Of a DNA stretch of 64,000 bases, positions 18,083 to 27,801 are shown in pieces. Under the pieces are notes generated by a model. The model was not told the DNA's origin. It made no database searches and was given only the letters and a program-made list of their open reading frames with translations. Source of the stretch: Flavobacteriales bacterium (GTDB taxonomy: Bacteria; Bacteroidota; Bacteroidia; Flavobacteriales_F; PHOS-HE28); contig JAHCIA010000001.1 of NCBI GenBank assembly GCA_026129465.1, positions 629,964 through 693,963 on the forward strand, read 5' to 3'. Made by a program: the position numbers and the translations under genes. Position 1 is the stretch's first letter. Each line of letters opens with the position of its first letter.

Positions 18083-18277
18083 GCTGGCTATTTGAAGGGC
18101 CGGGGCCAGGACCGATCCGCGCTTCGCACCACTTGATGCCGCACGGACCGGTCTGTTCCCCTTCGTCATCGCCTTGACCCTCGTTTCCAAAGGTGGCGGA
18201 ACAGCATGTGCCGAACGCCCGGCGTTTGACCGTCTTGGGCCACCGTTTGACCAGTGGAGTGGTGTATCCGCAAGAGA

Positions 18278-18307
18278 AAGCCCCGCTCCTGCGCAGGAGC
18301 GGGGCTT
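18278..18307. terminator. Strong bidirectional hairpin downstream of interrupted surface gene
   Basis: Perfect inverted repeat with stem AAGCCCCGCTCCTG / CAGGAGCGGGGCTT (18278-18307) and almost no loop. It lies 35 bp after the stop of the 18342 gene. Confidence 0.65.
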
Positions 18308-18341
18308 CGTGGAGGTCGCCCATCGGGGGGGCAGGCGACGC

Positions 18342-19700
18342 TCAGGGCTGCACCACCAGGCGGCGCATGTGCTGCTCGTCACCGGCGGTGATGGTCACCA
18401 GGTAGGTGCCGGCGGCCAGGCCACCGAGGTCGATGTTGGTGTAGAGCTGTCCGCCCTGGGTCGCGATCTCGCGTGCCATCACGCGCTTGCCGCTCAGGTC
18501 GTACAGGTCCACGGCCACGGTGCCCACCTCAGCGGCCAGCTCATCCAGGGTGATCCACACTTGCTGGCCGTTGTTGGGGTTGGGCCAGAGGGCCAGGTTG
18601 CTGGCGGCATCGCCTTCCAGGGCCATGTTCTCATTGCCCGGCGCTGCGCTGGGTATGATGGTCACCTCGCAGGTCCAGCCCCAGTCGCACCAGGTAACGC
18701 CATTGTTCTTGCTGGCACGTACCCGCACACGGTAGGTATTGCCTACGAGCATGGGATCACCTTGGCTGGCAGGCCAGTTCAGGTGGCGCTGCACGCCGGT
18801 GGTCTGGCGAGTCACGTAGTAGGCCGGTTCGTTGGGGTCGTTGGTGAACTCCCACTCGTACAGGTTGGCACCGGCCACCGGGCGGGCGAAGAGGCGGTTG
18901 GCCACCTGGTTGGGCCCACCGAATTTCTTGTTCACGCCGCAGCTGAAGTTGGGGTTGCCGGGGATGTCGTTCAGACCCGTGGGCGGGCAGGCGGCCAGCA
19001 CCGGATCGAGCGTCACGCGGCAGGCGGGGCCGAACTCGCTGAGCGGGTTGCCGGCCACCACGCCGCGCGAGCGCACGTTGTAGAGCACCCCGTTCTGCAG
19101 GTGGCTGGCGGCCGCCCAGTTGTTGAGCTTGATGTGGCAGGCGCGCACCGCGTTGTTGGGGGCGAAGCCATCGCTCACGGTGTGTACACGCGTCTTGCGG
19201 AAGCTGAGGCCACCATTCGGATCGTAGAACCAGAACTCGTAGCCGCTGTTACCGGCATTGGGCCCACCGAACTCGGCGCTCACCGTCAGGTTCTCGCTGC
19301 CCACCAGGTAGTCGCCGCTCTTCCACCAGTAGCGGTCGCAGCTGGTGTAAATGGGCTCATCGGTGCCCAGCGGAATGCAGAAGCCCTCGTTGCCGCTGAT
19401 GCCGCTGTCGCCACCGGGGCCCAGCACCAGGTTGTCCGTATCGTCGATGATGCGGTCGTTGTTGTAAGCGCCCACGGCGTTCTTCAGGATCAGGCGGTAG
19501 CCACCGGTGATGGTGTTGCCACCGCTGTTGGTCACGCGCAGGTAGTAGCAGCCGTCGGGCAGGCACAGGGGCACGCTGCCCTCGCCGGGGTTGATGCCGC
19601 CGGTCTCCACCACCGCGTCGGTGTTCTGGTCGTGGATGGTCCACACCAGATCCTGGTAGTTGGTGGTGTTGTTGTGCACGAAGAAGAGGTCGGCGGTGCA
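18342..19700 (-). repeat. Shared C-terminal cassette, copy 2
   Basis: Copy 2 of the ~1.35-kb cassette. It differs from copy 1 mainly near its end, where the segment before the final beta strands reads LAAEVGTVAVDLYDLSGKRV instead of VSTATVAIDIFDLRGQRV. Confidence 0.85.
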
Positions 19701-21590
19701 GGGGCCACCACTGGGGGTGCAGGCCGTGGCGCCCAGCCCACTGGTCTCCCCATCGGGACAGGCCAGGCATTCGGTCTGCGCGGAAACGGGGTTGTAGGTG
19801 TTGGCCGGGCAGAGATCGCACTCCTCCGCACCGGCGCTTGCGCTGAAAGCACCCGGTGGGCAGGCGGTGCAGGCCGTTTGGCCCATGTTGTTGTTGGCGT
19901 ATCCGGCCGCACAAGGCGCGCAGTTGATCGCACCCACACTGTCGCTGAATGTTCCAGCAGGACAGGGCGCGGCGGACAAACCATCCGGGCAAAAGCTGCC
20001 CGGCGGGCAGATGGTGCAATCCGTGATCACATCGTTGCCGTCGATGTCCTCGATGGTGGCGTAGAAGCCCAGTTCGCAGGCGCAGGTGTTCTCATCGAAA
20101 TTGGGGAGGTTCTCGAGGGCGAAGGGGCAGGGAGGTGCCGGGCTGGTCTCAAAGGTGAAGTCGTCCACCATGATGCGTTCCGTGGTGCCTGTGGAGATCA
20201 CGCGGACCACGAACTGGCCTGCTGGTACGAAGGATGGGCTGGCGATGATATGGCTGAACACCTTCCAATCGGAACTGTTGTTCAGGTAGGCATTGTTGAT
20301 CACGGCCACCGCAGCACTGAAGGTGGATCCTCCATTGGTGCTGTAGCTTACTTCGAACGCGGGACTTGGCGAATCGTCCCAGCGGCGCACGCTGAACCCG
20401 AAGTTCTCCAAGATATCCCCACCCTCGTAGGTAGCCCGCCAGTCCACGCCAGCCACGTTCTGCAAGCGCCATGCATAGGTGCCCAGCGCTCCCGCGAAAC
20501 CGTCCTGGGCGGCGGTGCCATTGCGCAGTGCCGGTCCTCCGGTGAAGCTCCAATCCGCCTCCTCGTAGACATGGTCGCTGAAATACGAAGCCAGGCTACC
20601 TGAACCTGCGGTCCAAAGAAGTGCCTCATCGAAAGAGATGGTCGTACCGGCGAACGGTGGCTCGCAGGAAGGTGCTGCACCGTTCACGGTGAGGGCGTCG
20701 CAAGGCGAGCTGAAGGTGATGTTGTACGCATCGTCCTCGTTGATGCCACTGATCACGATGGTACCGTCGCTCACCAGTGCCGGGTCGTCTCCGCCCACGG
20801 TGCCGGAGCCGCTGTTGTTGATCACCGACACCAAAGCGTCGATACCCGTGTATGGGATGCTCAGGTCATACGTATCATTCCCCGGACCAGCGGTCTGGCT
20901 GTTGCAAGCGGCGTTGGCCGCACCCAGGAAGATACCGCACATGGGACCAACACCAGGTTCCACCGTGCCACCGATGGCCAGGTCATTCCCCGCCAGACGG
21001 CCGATGGCGAAGGTGCCGCCAGTGGCGGAGGCCCCCCAGCCGAAAAGCCGGAAGGTGATCGTCGTTCCTGCGGCCACATTCTGCAGCGCCGCGATGGCAC
21101 TCAGGTCGATCTGCGCCTGTGCATCGCCGTTGGTGGCGGTACCCGTGTAGCTGATCTCCGCACCCGCGTTCACACCCGCCGTGGCGAAGCCGTCCAGGCT
21201 GTACTGCCACTGGAAGGCGTTGGGGCCTGTGCTCGAACGGCGGAAGTTGGCATCGAGCGTGCTCAACGAGACCTGCCAGCCCGTGTTGGCCGTGATGGAG
21301 AACTGCAGGTACTTGTTGCCGCTCTGTGCACCGGCCAGTCCCGTGTTCAAGAAGTTGGATGAACTGAAGGCATTGCCCAAGACAGAAGGACTGAGTCCTG
21401 CGCCACGGGTCATCGCGCCTACGGTCAGGTTGGCATTCGCTGTGGTGGCCGCCACCGAGGCTTAATTGCCTGCGAGCCCTGCCATTTCCCATGCGGCCAC
21501 TTGGGCCTGGCCTGCCATGGTGCAGAGGAACATGATGGAGACCAGCACGGAGCGGGACCATGCAGGGAGGAGGGTGGATCGGAAACGCAT
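18342..21590 (-). pseudogene. Modular T9SS surface protein interrupted by an in-frame TAA after the signal peptide
   Basis: The ATG at 21590 opens a signal peptide (LLPAWSRSVLVSIMFLCTMA ... QAQ) and the start of the mature protein (VAAWEMAGLAGN), then a TAA at 21462-21464 (codon 43). The same frame continues without another stop for ~1039 codons: a jelly-roll beta domain (ASVAATTANANLTVGAMTRG), a second domain with DDFTFETSPAPPC, a cysteine-rich GCC2/GCC3-like stretch (CPPGSFCPDGL; CPAGTFSDSVGAINCAPCAAGY) and then the shared C-terminal cassette from 19700, ending with a T9SS type A signal. The only restart candidate, GTG at 21455, gives a protein lacking a signal peptide, so export would fail. 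A recent nonsense mutation or a consensus error are both possible. Confidence 0.8.
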
Positions 21591-21971
21591 TGTTGTATGT
21601 TTTTGGTGATGATTACCCCTGGCTTGAACGAAGGCTGGCAAAGGTGCCCTCGGTGTGATGCGGTGCCTGTTACCCTCAAGTGACCTTTGTGTGGTCATTC
21701 GGTACGGCGGGATGCGGCGGACAGCGCATCACATCGATCGTTGAAGATATACACGCCCGCCCTTTGGCCATGGTCCCAGCCACTTGGACCGAATTGTCGG
21801 CATCCACACGCGCACACCCGGTGCCTGCCCCATCCCTTGCGTTGCCCAACACCAATGGGTTTTCATTGGTGCGTGGATCGGCGGGATCCGGAGCCGATAC
21901 ACCGGCCACGGCCACAAAGCAGGAAGCCGCCCCCTTGCGGGAGCGGCTTCCTTCGTTCCGTGATGCGATGA
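21591..21971. other. Intergenic region upstream of interrupted gene
   Basis: This 381-bp region separates the start of the interrupted surface gene from the end of the kelch gene. It contains a terminator hairpin at 21923-21952 and a possible weak -7 box (CACCTTTG on the minus strand, about 21646-21653). I see no reading frame with coding character. Confidence 0.45.
21923..21955 (-). terminator. Terminator of the kelch/P-domain gene
   Basis: Stem GGAAGCCGC / GCGGCTTCC (21923-21931 with 21944-21952). It lies 20 bp after the stop codon of the kelch gene on the minus strand. Confidence 0.6.
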
Positions 21972-24900
21972 TCAGCGTGCGATCACCAGTCGCTCGGTCA
22001 CCACATGACCGTCCATGCCCACCTGCACGAAGTACACGCCAGAGGCGAGGTCGTTGCGCAGATCGAGTTGGGAGATGAAACGTTCACCCTGGGTGGCGAA
22101 GATCCAGCTGTGCTGACGCTGGCCCGCCAGGTCGAAGACCTCCACGGTGATTTGGTCCACACCGGCCGGCACATCGTCGATGCTGAGCATCACCAGCGCC
22201 CCATCGGTGGGATTGGGGAACAGGCCCACACCGGGAAGCGCGGCACCCAGGCTCTTCGGGCAGGGCCCGAGGGTGGCGTTGGGGTTGTTCGCCAGCACCG
22301 CTGCCACCGCGTTGATGGAGATGCACACGTTCACGCCGTTGATGCACACGCGCACCTTGTTGTTGTTGCCCGGTCCGCTGCAGTTGATGTTCACGGCCAG
22401 CACGGTCACCTCATCGGTGGTCACACAGCCTGCGGCATCGGTCACCGTGAGCAGATAGACCGTATCGGTGGTGGGACATACCTGCAAGGGCAGCGAAGTG
22501 CCCTGCACCACGGGACCATTGCCCCACTGGAAGAGGTACTCGCCGCCCGGGAAGGGCGCGCCGCCTGTGGCGGTGCCCTGCAAGGTCACGCAGCTCTGGG
22601 GGTTGTAGTTGCCGAAGAACACCATGGCGTCGTTGCCCGCATTGGCGTCGAAGGGAATGTCGCAGGTGGCACAAGCGAAGGTGAAGGGCCCCAGTACCAC
22701 CTCGCAAACGCCGGTGATGAGGTTGTTCACCGTGATCGTGACGTTCGTGTTGACGGGGATGTCCGAGAAGGCGAAGAAGTTGTTCGCGTCCACGGTCTCC
22801 GTCACGACATCGTCCACCAGCAGCTGCACCTGCAGACCCGCCAGGGGCCCGCCCGGTTCGGAGATGGCCACCTGGATGCTGAACACGCCAGCATCGCAAT
22901 CGCCATCGATCACCCAGGCATCCGCGCTGATGAAGGAGATGCCGGTGTTGCCACCGATGCAGGCACCGCAATCATCGAGGTAGGCCGTGCCGCCGAAGAC
23001 ACCGTTGCAGTCGGCCACGCAGGGCTCATTGCCCGTATCGCCGCCCACACAGTTGCCGCAGCCGTCCACGTAGGCCGTTCCGTTTGTGACACCATTGCAG
23101 TCCACCGGACAATCGGCGGTCAGCCCCAGCGACCAGGACAACAGCGAACCCGTATCCCCTCCGGCGTTGTCCGAGATGTTCAGCGTCCAGGTGCCGGCGA
23201 TGTCCACGCCTGCCAGACCATCGAGCAGGAAGACCTGCGTGGGCGCATCGGCACCCGTGGCGAAGTAATTACCGCCGGGAATGGGTGTGCCGCCCACGGT
23301 CCACAGGTTGGCCGTGTGCGCGTCATTGAAGGCGTAGTTGCCGCCGAAGTCGGCGGAGAGACCGAAGCCGGTGACCACGCGCCCCACGCGGTTGAACAGC
23401 GGACGGGTGGTGCCCGAAGCCTCGTGCGTGATGGTGGCGATGAGATCGCCGGCCCAGGTGTGGCCAAGGCCTGTCAGCGTCACGGTGATGTCCGACAAGG
23501 CGCCCGCATCGGTGACCACGATCGAAGAGGAAAGGCCAGCCGGATCGTTGTCCGGAATGATGAAGCCATCGCCTTGGAAGCTGTAGTTCTCCAGGCAGCA
23601 AGGCTCAACTCCGGTGTCACCTCCCACACAGTTGCCGCAGTCATCGATATAGGCCGTTCCGTCCTGCACACCCGCGCAATCGATCACGCAGGGTTCAAGG
23701 CCGGTGTCACCACCCACACAGATGCCACAGGCGTCGACATACGCTGTGCCGTTGAGGTCGCCATGGCAATCCAATTGACACTCCGCGGTCAGTTCCAGGG
23801 TCCACGCTTGCAGTGAACCCGTATCCCCTCCGGCGTTGTCCGAGATGTTCAGCGTCCAGGTGCCGGCGATGTCCACGCCTGCCAATCCATCGAGCAGGAA
23901 GACCTGCGTGGGCGCATCGGCACCTGTGGCGAAGTAGTCACCGCCGGGAATGGGGCTGCCGACCGCGTTCCACAGATTGGCCGTGTGCGCATCATTGAAG
24001 GCGTAGCTGCCGCTGAAGTCGGCGGAGAGACCGAAGCCGGTGGCCACGCGCCCCACGCGGTTGAAGAGCGGACGGGTGATGCCGGAAGGCTGGTGCGTGA
24101 TGGTGGCGATGAGATCGCCGGCCCAGGTGTGGCCAAGGCCTGTCAGCGTCACCGTGATATTCGACAGAGCGCCTTGATCGGTGACGACGATGGAACTGGC
24201 GATGCCTGCAGGCACGTTGTCCGGAATGATGAAGCCGTTGCCCTGGTACGCGTTCACCACCAGGCAGGGCGGCACGCAGGGATCAAGACCCGTGTCTCCA
24301 CCCACGCAGATGCCGCACTCGTCGAAGTAGGCTGTGCCGTTCTGCACCCCCGCGCAATCGAGCACACAGGGATCGATGCCGGTGCTGCCCCCTACACAAA
24401 TGCCGCAAGCGTCCAAGTAGGCGGTGCCGCCGAACTCGTTGTTGCAGTCCTGCACGCAGGGTACTTGACCGGTATCGCCGCCCACGCAGGTGCCGCATTC
24501 GTCCACGAAGGCGGAGCCTCCGAAGACACCGTTGCAGTCGGCCACACAGGGTTCGTTGCCGGTGTTGCCGCCCACGCAGTTGCCGCAATCATCCAGGTAG
24601 GCCTCGCCACCGGGTTCACCTGCGCAATCGGGCAGGCAGCCCACGGAGAGCCCCAGGTTCCAACCGATCAGCGACCCCGTATCCCCTCCGGCGTTGTCCG
24701 AGATGTTCAACGTCCAGGTGCCGGCGATGTCCACGCCGGCCAGACCATCGAGCAGGAATACCTGCGTGGACGCATCGGCACCCGTGGCGAAATAGTCACC
24801 GCCGGGAATGGGGCTGCCGACCACGTTCCACAGGTTGGCCGTGTGCGCATCATTGAAGGCGTAGCTGCCGCCGAAATCGGCGGAGAGACCGAAGCCGGTG

Positions 24901-27152
24901 ACCACGCGCCCCACGCGGTTGAACAGCGGACGGGTGGTGCCCGAAGCCTCGTGCGTGATGGTGGCGATGAGATCGCCGGCCCAGGTGTGGCCAAGGCCTG
25001 ACAGCGTCACGGTGATGTCCGTCAGGGCGCCTTCATCGGTGACGACGATGGAACTGGAGATCCCGGCAGGCACGTTGTCCGGGATCACGAATCCGTCACC
25101 ACTGAAGCTGTATGCCGCACCACAGGGGGGCGTGCAGGGCTCCAGGCCCGTTGTTCCACCAACGCATTGGTCACACTCGTCCAGGTAGGCTGAACCACCC
25201 TGCACGCCGGCGCAGTCCGCCACGCATGGTTCTTCGCCGGTATCGCCGCCCACGCACTGCCCGCAGGCGTCGAGGAAGGCGCCACCATTGGGCACGCCAT
25301 TGCAGTCGTTCACCACGATGGACTGGTAGGACCACACCTCATCGTCCAGTCCGAAGGGGCCGAAGCCTGTGGCCAGGTAGCCATGATCATCGATGACGAA
25401 AGTGGGGGTCGCGGTTCGCGGCCCACCGGGCAGGGATGCGCGTTGGGTCCAGGCGTCCGCGAAAGGATCATAGGACCAGGTCTCCGACAGGGTGGTCGCG
25501 GCCGTTCCTCCGGCCATGATGCCCCGGCTCACCAGTGCGAAGCCGGAGGCCAGGCGACGACCCACCCCGGGCAGCGCGGCTTTGGGGTCCCAGGTGTCCG
25601 TCGCTGGGTCATAGGCCCACAGGTCGTTCAAGGCATTCACGCCATCGAACCCGGTACCGAGGTATACCTGGCCACCCAACTCAAAGCCGGCGGCTTGGTT
25701 GCGGGCGATACCGGGCAGTTCGGCACGTGGTGTCCATGAATCGGCCAAGGGATCATAGGCCCACAGATCGTTCAGGCGCACGGTACCGGTGAAACCGGTT
25801 CCCACGAAGGCCGTTCCGCCCACCACCAACGCCAAGGCGCCATTCCTGCCCGCAGTGGGCATGGGCGCGCGGGCACTCCAGCTGTTCGTGCCGGGATCAT
25901 AGGCCCACAGGTCGCTCACGCGGCCACTGTTGCGGGTGAATCCGGTGGCCACATAGCCTGTTCCGCCAATGGCGAAGGCGACCGGCGAGGTGCGGCCTTC
26001 AGCGGGCAGGTCAGCTCGCTGCGACCATTGGTCCGTGGCGGGATCGTAGGACCAGAGATCGTTGAGGAAGTCCCCGCCACGGCCACCGAAGACATAGCCT
26101 TTGCCATCCAGCGCGAAGCCCGCACCCAGGTCGCGGCGATCGTCGGGCGCGCCTGGCGCAGGTGACCATGCATTGGCCACCGCGTTATAGCGGGCCATGT
26201 CGGTCAAGTAAGTATTGCCCAGCAATGGGTCCGCACCAAAGCCAAAGCCCACATAGGCCTCCCCACCCGCGACAAAGGCCGCGCTGAGATAGCGTCCGAG
26301 GCCGGGACGCGATGGCAACGCCGTCCAAGTGTTCGTCGCCACCTCATAGCGCCAGAGATCGGCCAGGATGTCGCCACCCTGGGCCAGACCCGTGGCGGTG
26401 TAGCCTTGGTCGTTCAAACTGAAGCCCACGCCTGCCCTGCGACCCAAGGCCGGAATGCTGGCCACCTGGGTCCAGATGTTGGTGGCGGGGTCATAGGCGA
26501 AGGCGGCATTGGTGCGCACCAGCCCGTCGAAACCGCCCACCATGTAGCCCTTGCCACCGGAGGCGAAGCCCGCAGGGCCCTGGCGGCCGCTGTTGCCGGG
26601 CAGGGGCGCCCTGGCGGTCCAGGTGTCGGTCGCCGCATCATAGGCGTACAGATCGCTCTGAAGGAAGGTATCACCACCGATACCGCCCCCCACGTGGGCC
26701 ACGCCGTTGATCGAAACCACGAAGGCCTGGTCACGGGTCTGGCCGGGCACGTTGGCGCGTTGGGCCCAGCTGTTCGTAGCGGGGTCGTAGCGCCAGGTGT
26801 CATTCAGGCGGATGTTGCCGTAGGTGATGCCTGTGGCCACATAACCATGGTCATTGGTGGAGAAGCCCACCCCATAGGCCCTTGGTGTCCCGGGAAAGTC
26901 CGCCTTCTGCGACCAGGTCAACGTGGCGGGATCGTATTCCCAGAAGTCCTCGATGATGGTTCCGTTGTTGAGTCCCTCGCAGAGGTAGGCCTTGCCACCA
27001 ACGGTGAAGGTGGCCGCGCCGATCCTGGCCAAGGGACCGCTGGGAGGCACCTCGCCCAGGCTGCTGCGCTGGGTCCAGGTGTCGGGCTGTGCCATGGCCG
27101 CAACGGCCAACAGGCCGGCGACCAACAAAGTGGAAATTCGCTGGGTGCTCAT
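21972..27152 (-). CDS. Kelch-repeat and P-domain surface protein with T9SS type A sorting domain
   Basis: A 1726-residue secreted protein. Signal peptide: MSTQRISTLLVAGLLAVAAMA. Residues ~25-620 hold about eleven kelch motifs (repeats of LWAYDPATDTW with GG and ATGF turns), enough for two beta-propellers. The middle contains three nearly identical P-domain-like modules (GDGFIIPDN ... GLGHTWAGDLIATITHEASG ... GTWTLNISDNAGGDTGSL) separated by ten copies of a ~30-residue cysteine motif (YLDDCGNCVGG type). A SprB-like segment and a T9SS signal (LFPNPTDGALVML ... ASGVYFVQVGMDG) finish it. P domains of this type occur in secreted hydrolases as beta-sandwich binding modules. The protein is probably a surface binding or structural protein. 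The DUF4907 gene 20 bp upstream forms an operon with it. Confidence 0.9.
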   Translation of the reverse strand: MSTQRISTLLVAGLLAVAAMAQPDTWTQRSSLGEVPPSGPLARIGAATFTVGGKAYLCEGLNNGTIIEDFWEYDPATLTWSQKADFPGTPRAYGVGFSTNDHGYVATGITYGNIRLNDTWRYDPATNSWAQRANVPGQTRDQAFVVSINGVAHVGGGIGGDTFLQSDLYAYDAATDTWTARAPLPGNSGRQGPAGFASGGKGYMVGGFDGLVRTNAAFAYDPATNIWTQVASIPALGRRAGVGFSLNDQGYTATGLAQGGDILADLWRYEVATNTWTALPSRPGLGRYLSAAFVAGGEAYVGFGFGADPLLGNTYLTDMARYNAVANAWSPAPGAPDDRRDLGAGFALDGKGYVFGGRGGDFLNDLWSYDPATDQWSQRADLPAEGRTSPVAFAIGGTGYVATGFTRNSGRVSDLWAYDPGTNSWSARAPMPTAGRNGALALVVGGTAFVGTGFTGTVRLNDLWAYDPLADSWTPRAELPGIARNQAAGFELGGQVYLGTGFDGVNALNDLWAYDPATDTWDPKAALPGVGRRLASGFALVSRGIMAGGTAATTLSETWSYDPFADAWTQRASLPGGPRTATPTFVIDDHGYLATGFGPFGLDDEVWSYQSIVVNDCNGVPNGGAFLDACGQCVGGDTGEEPCVADCAGVQGGSAYLDECDQCVGGTTGLEPCTPPCGAAYSFSGDGFVIPDNVPAGISSSIVVTDEGALTDITVTLSGLGHTWAGDLIATITHEASGTTRPLFNRVGRVVTGFGLSADFGGSYAFNDAHTANLWNVVGSPIPGGDYFATGADASTQVFLLDGLAGVDIAGTWTLNISDNAGGDTGSLIGWNLGLSVGCLPDCAGEPGGEAYLDDCGNCVGGNTGNEPCVADCNGVFGGSAFVDECGTCVGGDTGQVPCVQDCNNEFGGTAYLDACGICVGGSTGIDPCVLDCAGVQNGTAYFDECGICVGGDTGLDPCVPPCLVVNAYQGNGFIIPDNVPAGIASSIVVTDQGALSNITVTLTGLGHTWAGDLIATITHQPSGITRPLFNRVGRVATGFGLSADFSGSYAFNDAHTANLWNAVGSPIPGGDYFATGADAPTQVFLLDGLAGVDIAGTWTLNISDNAGGDTGSLQAWTLELTAECQLDCHGDLNGTAYVDACGICVGGDTGLEPCVIDCAGVQDGTAYIDDCGNCVGGDTGVEPCCLENYSFQGDGFIIPDNDPAGLSSSIVVTDAGALSDITVTLTGLGHTWAGDLIATITHEASGTTRPLFNRVGRVVTGFGLSADFGGNYAFNDAHTANLWTVGGTPIPGGNYFATGADAPTQVFLLDGLAGVDIAGTWTLNISDNAGGDTGSLLSWSLGLTADCPVDCNGVTNGTAYVDGCGNCVGGDTGNEPCVADCNGVFGGTAYLDDCGACIGGNTGISFISADAWVIDGDCDAGVFSIQVAISEPGGPLAGLQVQLLVDDVVTETVDANNFFAFSDIPVNTNVTITVNNLITGVCEVVLGPFTFACATCDIPFDANAGNDAMVFFGNYNPQSCVTLQGTATGGAPFPGGEYLFQWGNGPVVQGTSLPLQVCPTTDTVYLLTVTDAAGCVTTDEVTVLAVNINCSGPGNNNKVRVCINGVNVCISINAVAAVLANNPNATLGPCPKSLGAALPGVGLFPNPTDGALVMLSIDDVPAGVDQITVEVFDLAGQRQHSWIFATQGERFISQLDLRNDLASGVYFVQVGMDGHVVTERLVIAR
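23100..25117 (-). repeat. Three P-domain modules with cysteine-rich linkers
   Basis: Within the kelch gene, blocks at about 24640-25117, 23780-24264 and 23110-23600 encode the same ~150-residue P-domain with only scattered base differences. The linkers consist of one to four copies of a D-C-x-G ... D-x-C-G-x-C-V-G-G unit of about 30 residues. The near identity of the blocks suggests recent duplication or ongoing conversion. Confidence 0.8.
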
Positions 27153-27172
27153 GATGTTCCTGAAATAGGTTG

Positions 27173-27580
27173 TCAGAGCCCCATGCCGGCCAACTCCTGC
27201 TGGCTGATGGTGGGCGGATCGATGCCGTTGATGAGCTTCTTCGCCGCCAGTTCGGCCACGCGTGCGGCCTGTTCAGCGGTGGCGAAACCGGTCACACCCG
27301 CACGACCCGGAACGGTCTCCTGGCGGATGTACGTCCTGCCATCACGAGCCACTTCATATCCGAAGGTGCCTTGTGCCACCTGGACGATCCTGAAGGTGAT
27401 CTCCTGGGCCGGTGAAGCGCTGCGGTGGCCCACTTCATCCACGGCAAGGCCGGGGCTCACAGGTCGGATCATGTCATCCAGCTCCGCTTGCTGGCCCTGC
27501 GCCATGGCGAAATTCATGGTGGCCATGAATGCCATCGCGGCTACCATCCGTTGGAAGTTCTTCGTCGTCTTCATCGTCAT
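27173..27580 (-). CDS. DUF4907-like secreted protein
   Basis: The 135-residue product has a signal peptide (MVAAMAFMATMNFAMAQ). Its core is ITFRIVQVAQGTFGYEVARD, then GRTYIRQETVPG, GFATAEQAARVAELAAKKL and NGIDPPTIS, which agrees with the DUF4907 pattern as I know it. Proteins of this kind are often encoded beside kelch-repeat T9SS proteins in Bacteroidota, and here the kelch gene follows after 20 bp, so the pair probably works together; the biochemical role is unknown. ATG at 27580 begins MTMKTTKNFQRM; ATGs at 27574 or 27547 are alternatives. Confidence 0.75.
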   Translation of the reverse strand: MTMKTTKNFQRMVAAMAFMATMNFAMAQGQQAELDDMIRPVSPGLAVDEVGHRSASPAQEITFRIVQVAQGTFGYEVARDGRTYIRQETVPGRAGVTGFATAEQAARVAELAAKKLINGIDPPTISQQELAGMGL

Positions 27581-27639
27581 TGAGTTTTGGTTTCGTGTTC
27601 GGTTCGTAGGGCATTCTCACCGCTTCCACGGTGATGCGC

Positions 27640-27672
27640 CAAACGTATCGGGACCATGGGGTGGATGACAAT
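27640..27672 (-). promoter_or_regulatory. Candidate Bacteroidota-type promoter for the DUF4907-kelch operon
   Basis: On the minus strand TACGTTTG (27640-27647) matches the TANNTTTG -7 consensus, with ATTG at 27669-27672 as a loose -33 box at a spacing of 21. It lies 60-90 bp upstream of the DUF4907 start. Confidence 0.45.
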
Positions 27673-27745
27673 AGAACATTCGTTAGTGGGGAATGCGGGC
27701 CATTTGGCACGCGCTCGTTCACGGCGGCCACCGTCAAGAAGCGGA

Positions 27746-27778
27746 AAGCCCCGCCCACGATGACCGTGGACGGGGCTT
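27746..27778. terminator. Hairpin downstream of interrupted surface gene
   Basis: Stem AAGCCCCG(C)CCACG / CGTGG(A)CGGGGCTT (27746-27778) with a short loop. It lies 24 bp beyond the stop codon of the 27802 gene. Confidence 0.6.
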
Positions 27779-27801
27779 CAGCCGTTGGTATCAGGATCGG
27801 C

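Noticed and set aside
22005..25001. Long plus-strand open frames opposite the kelch/P-domain gene
   Set aside because: They mirror the repeats of the real gene and have a valine/alanine/histidine-heavy composition typical of antisense frames.
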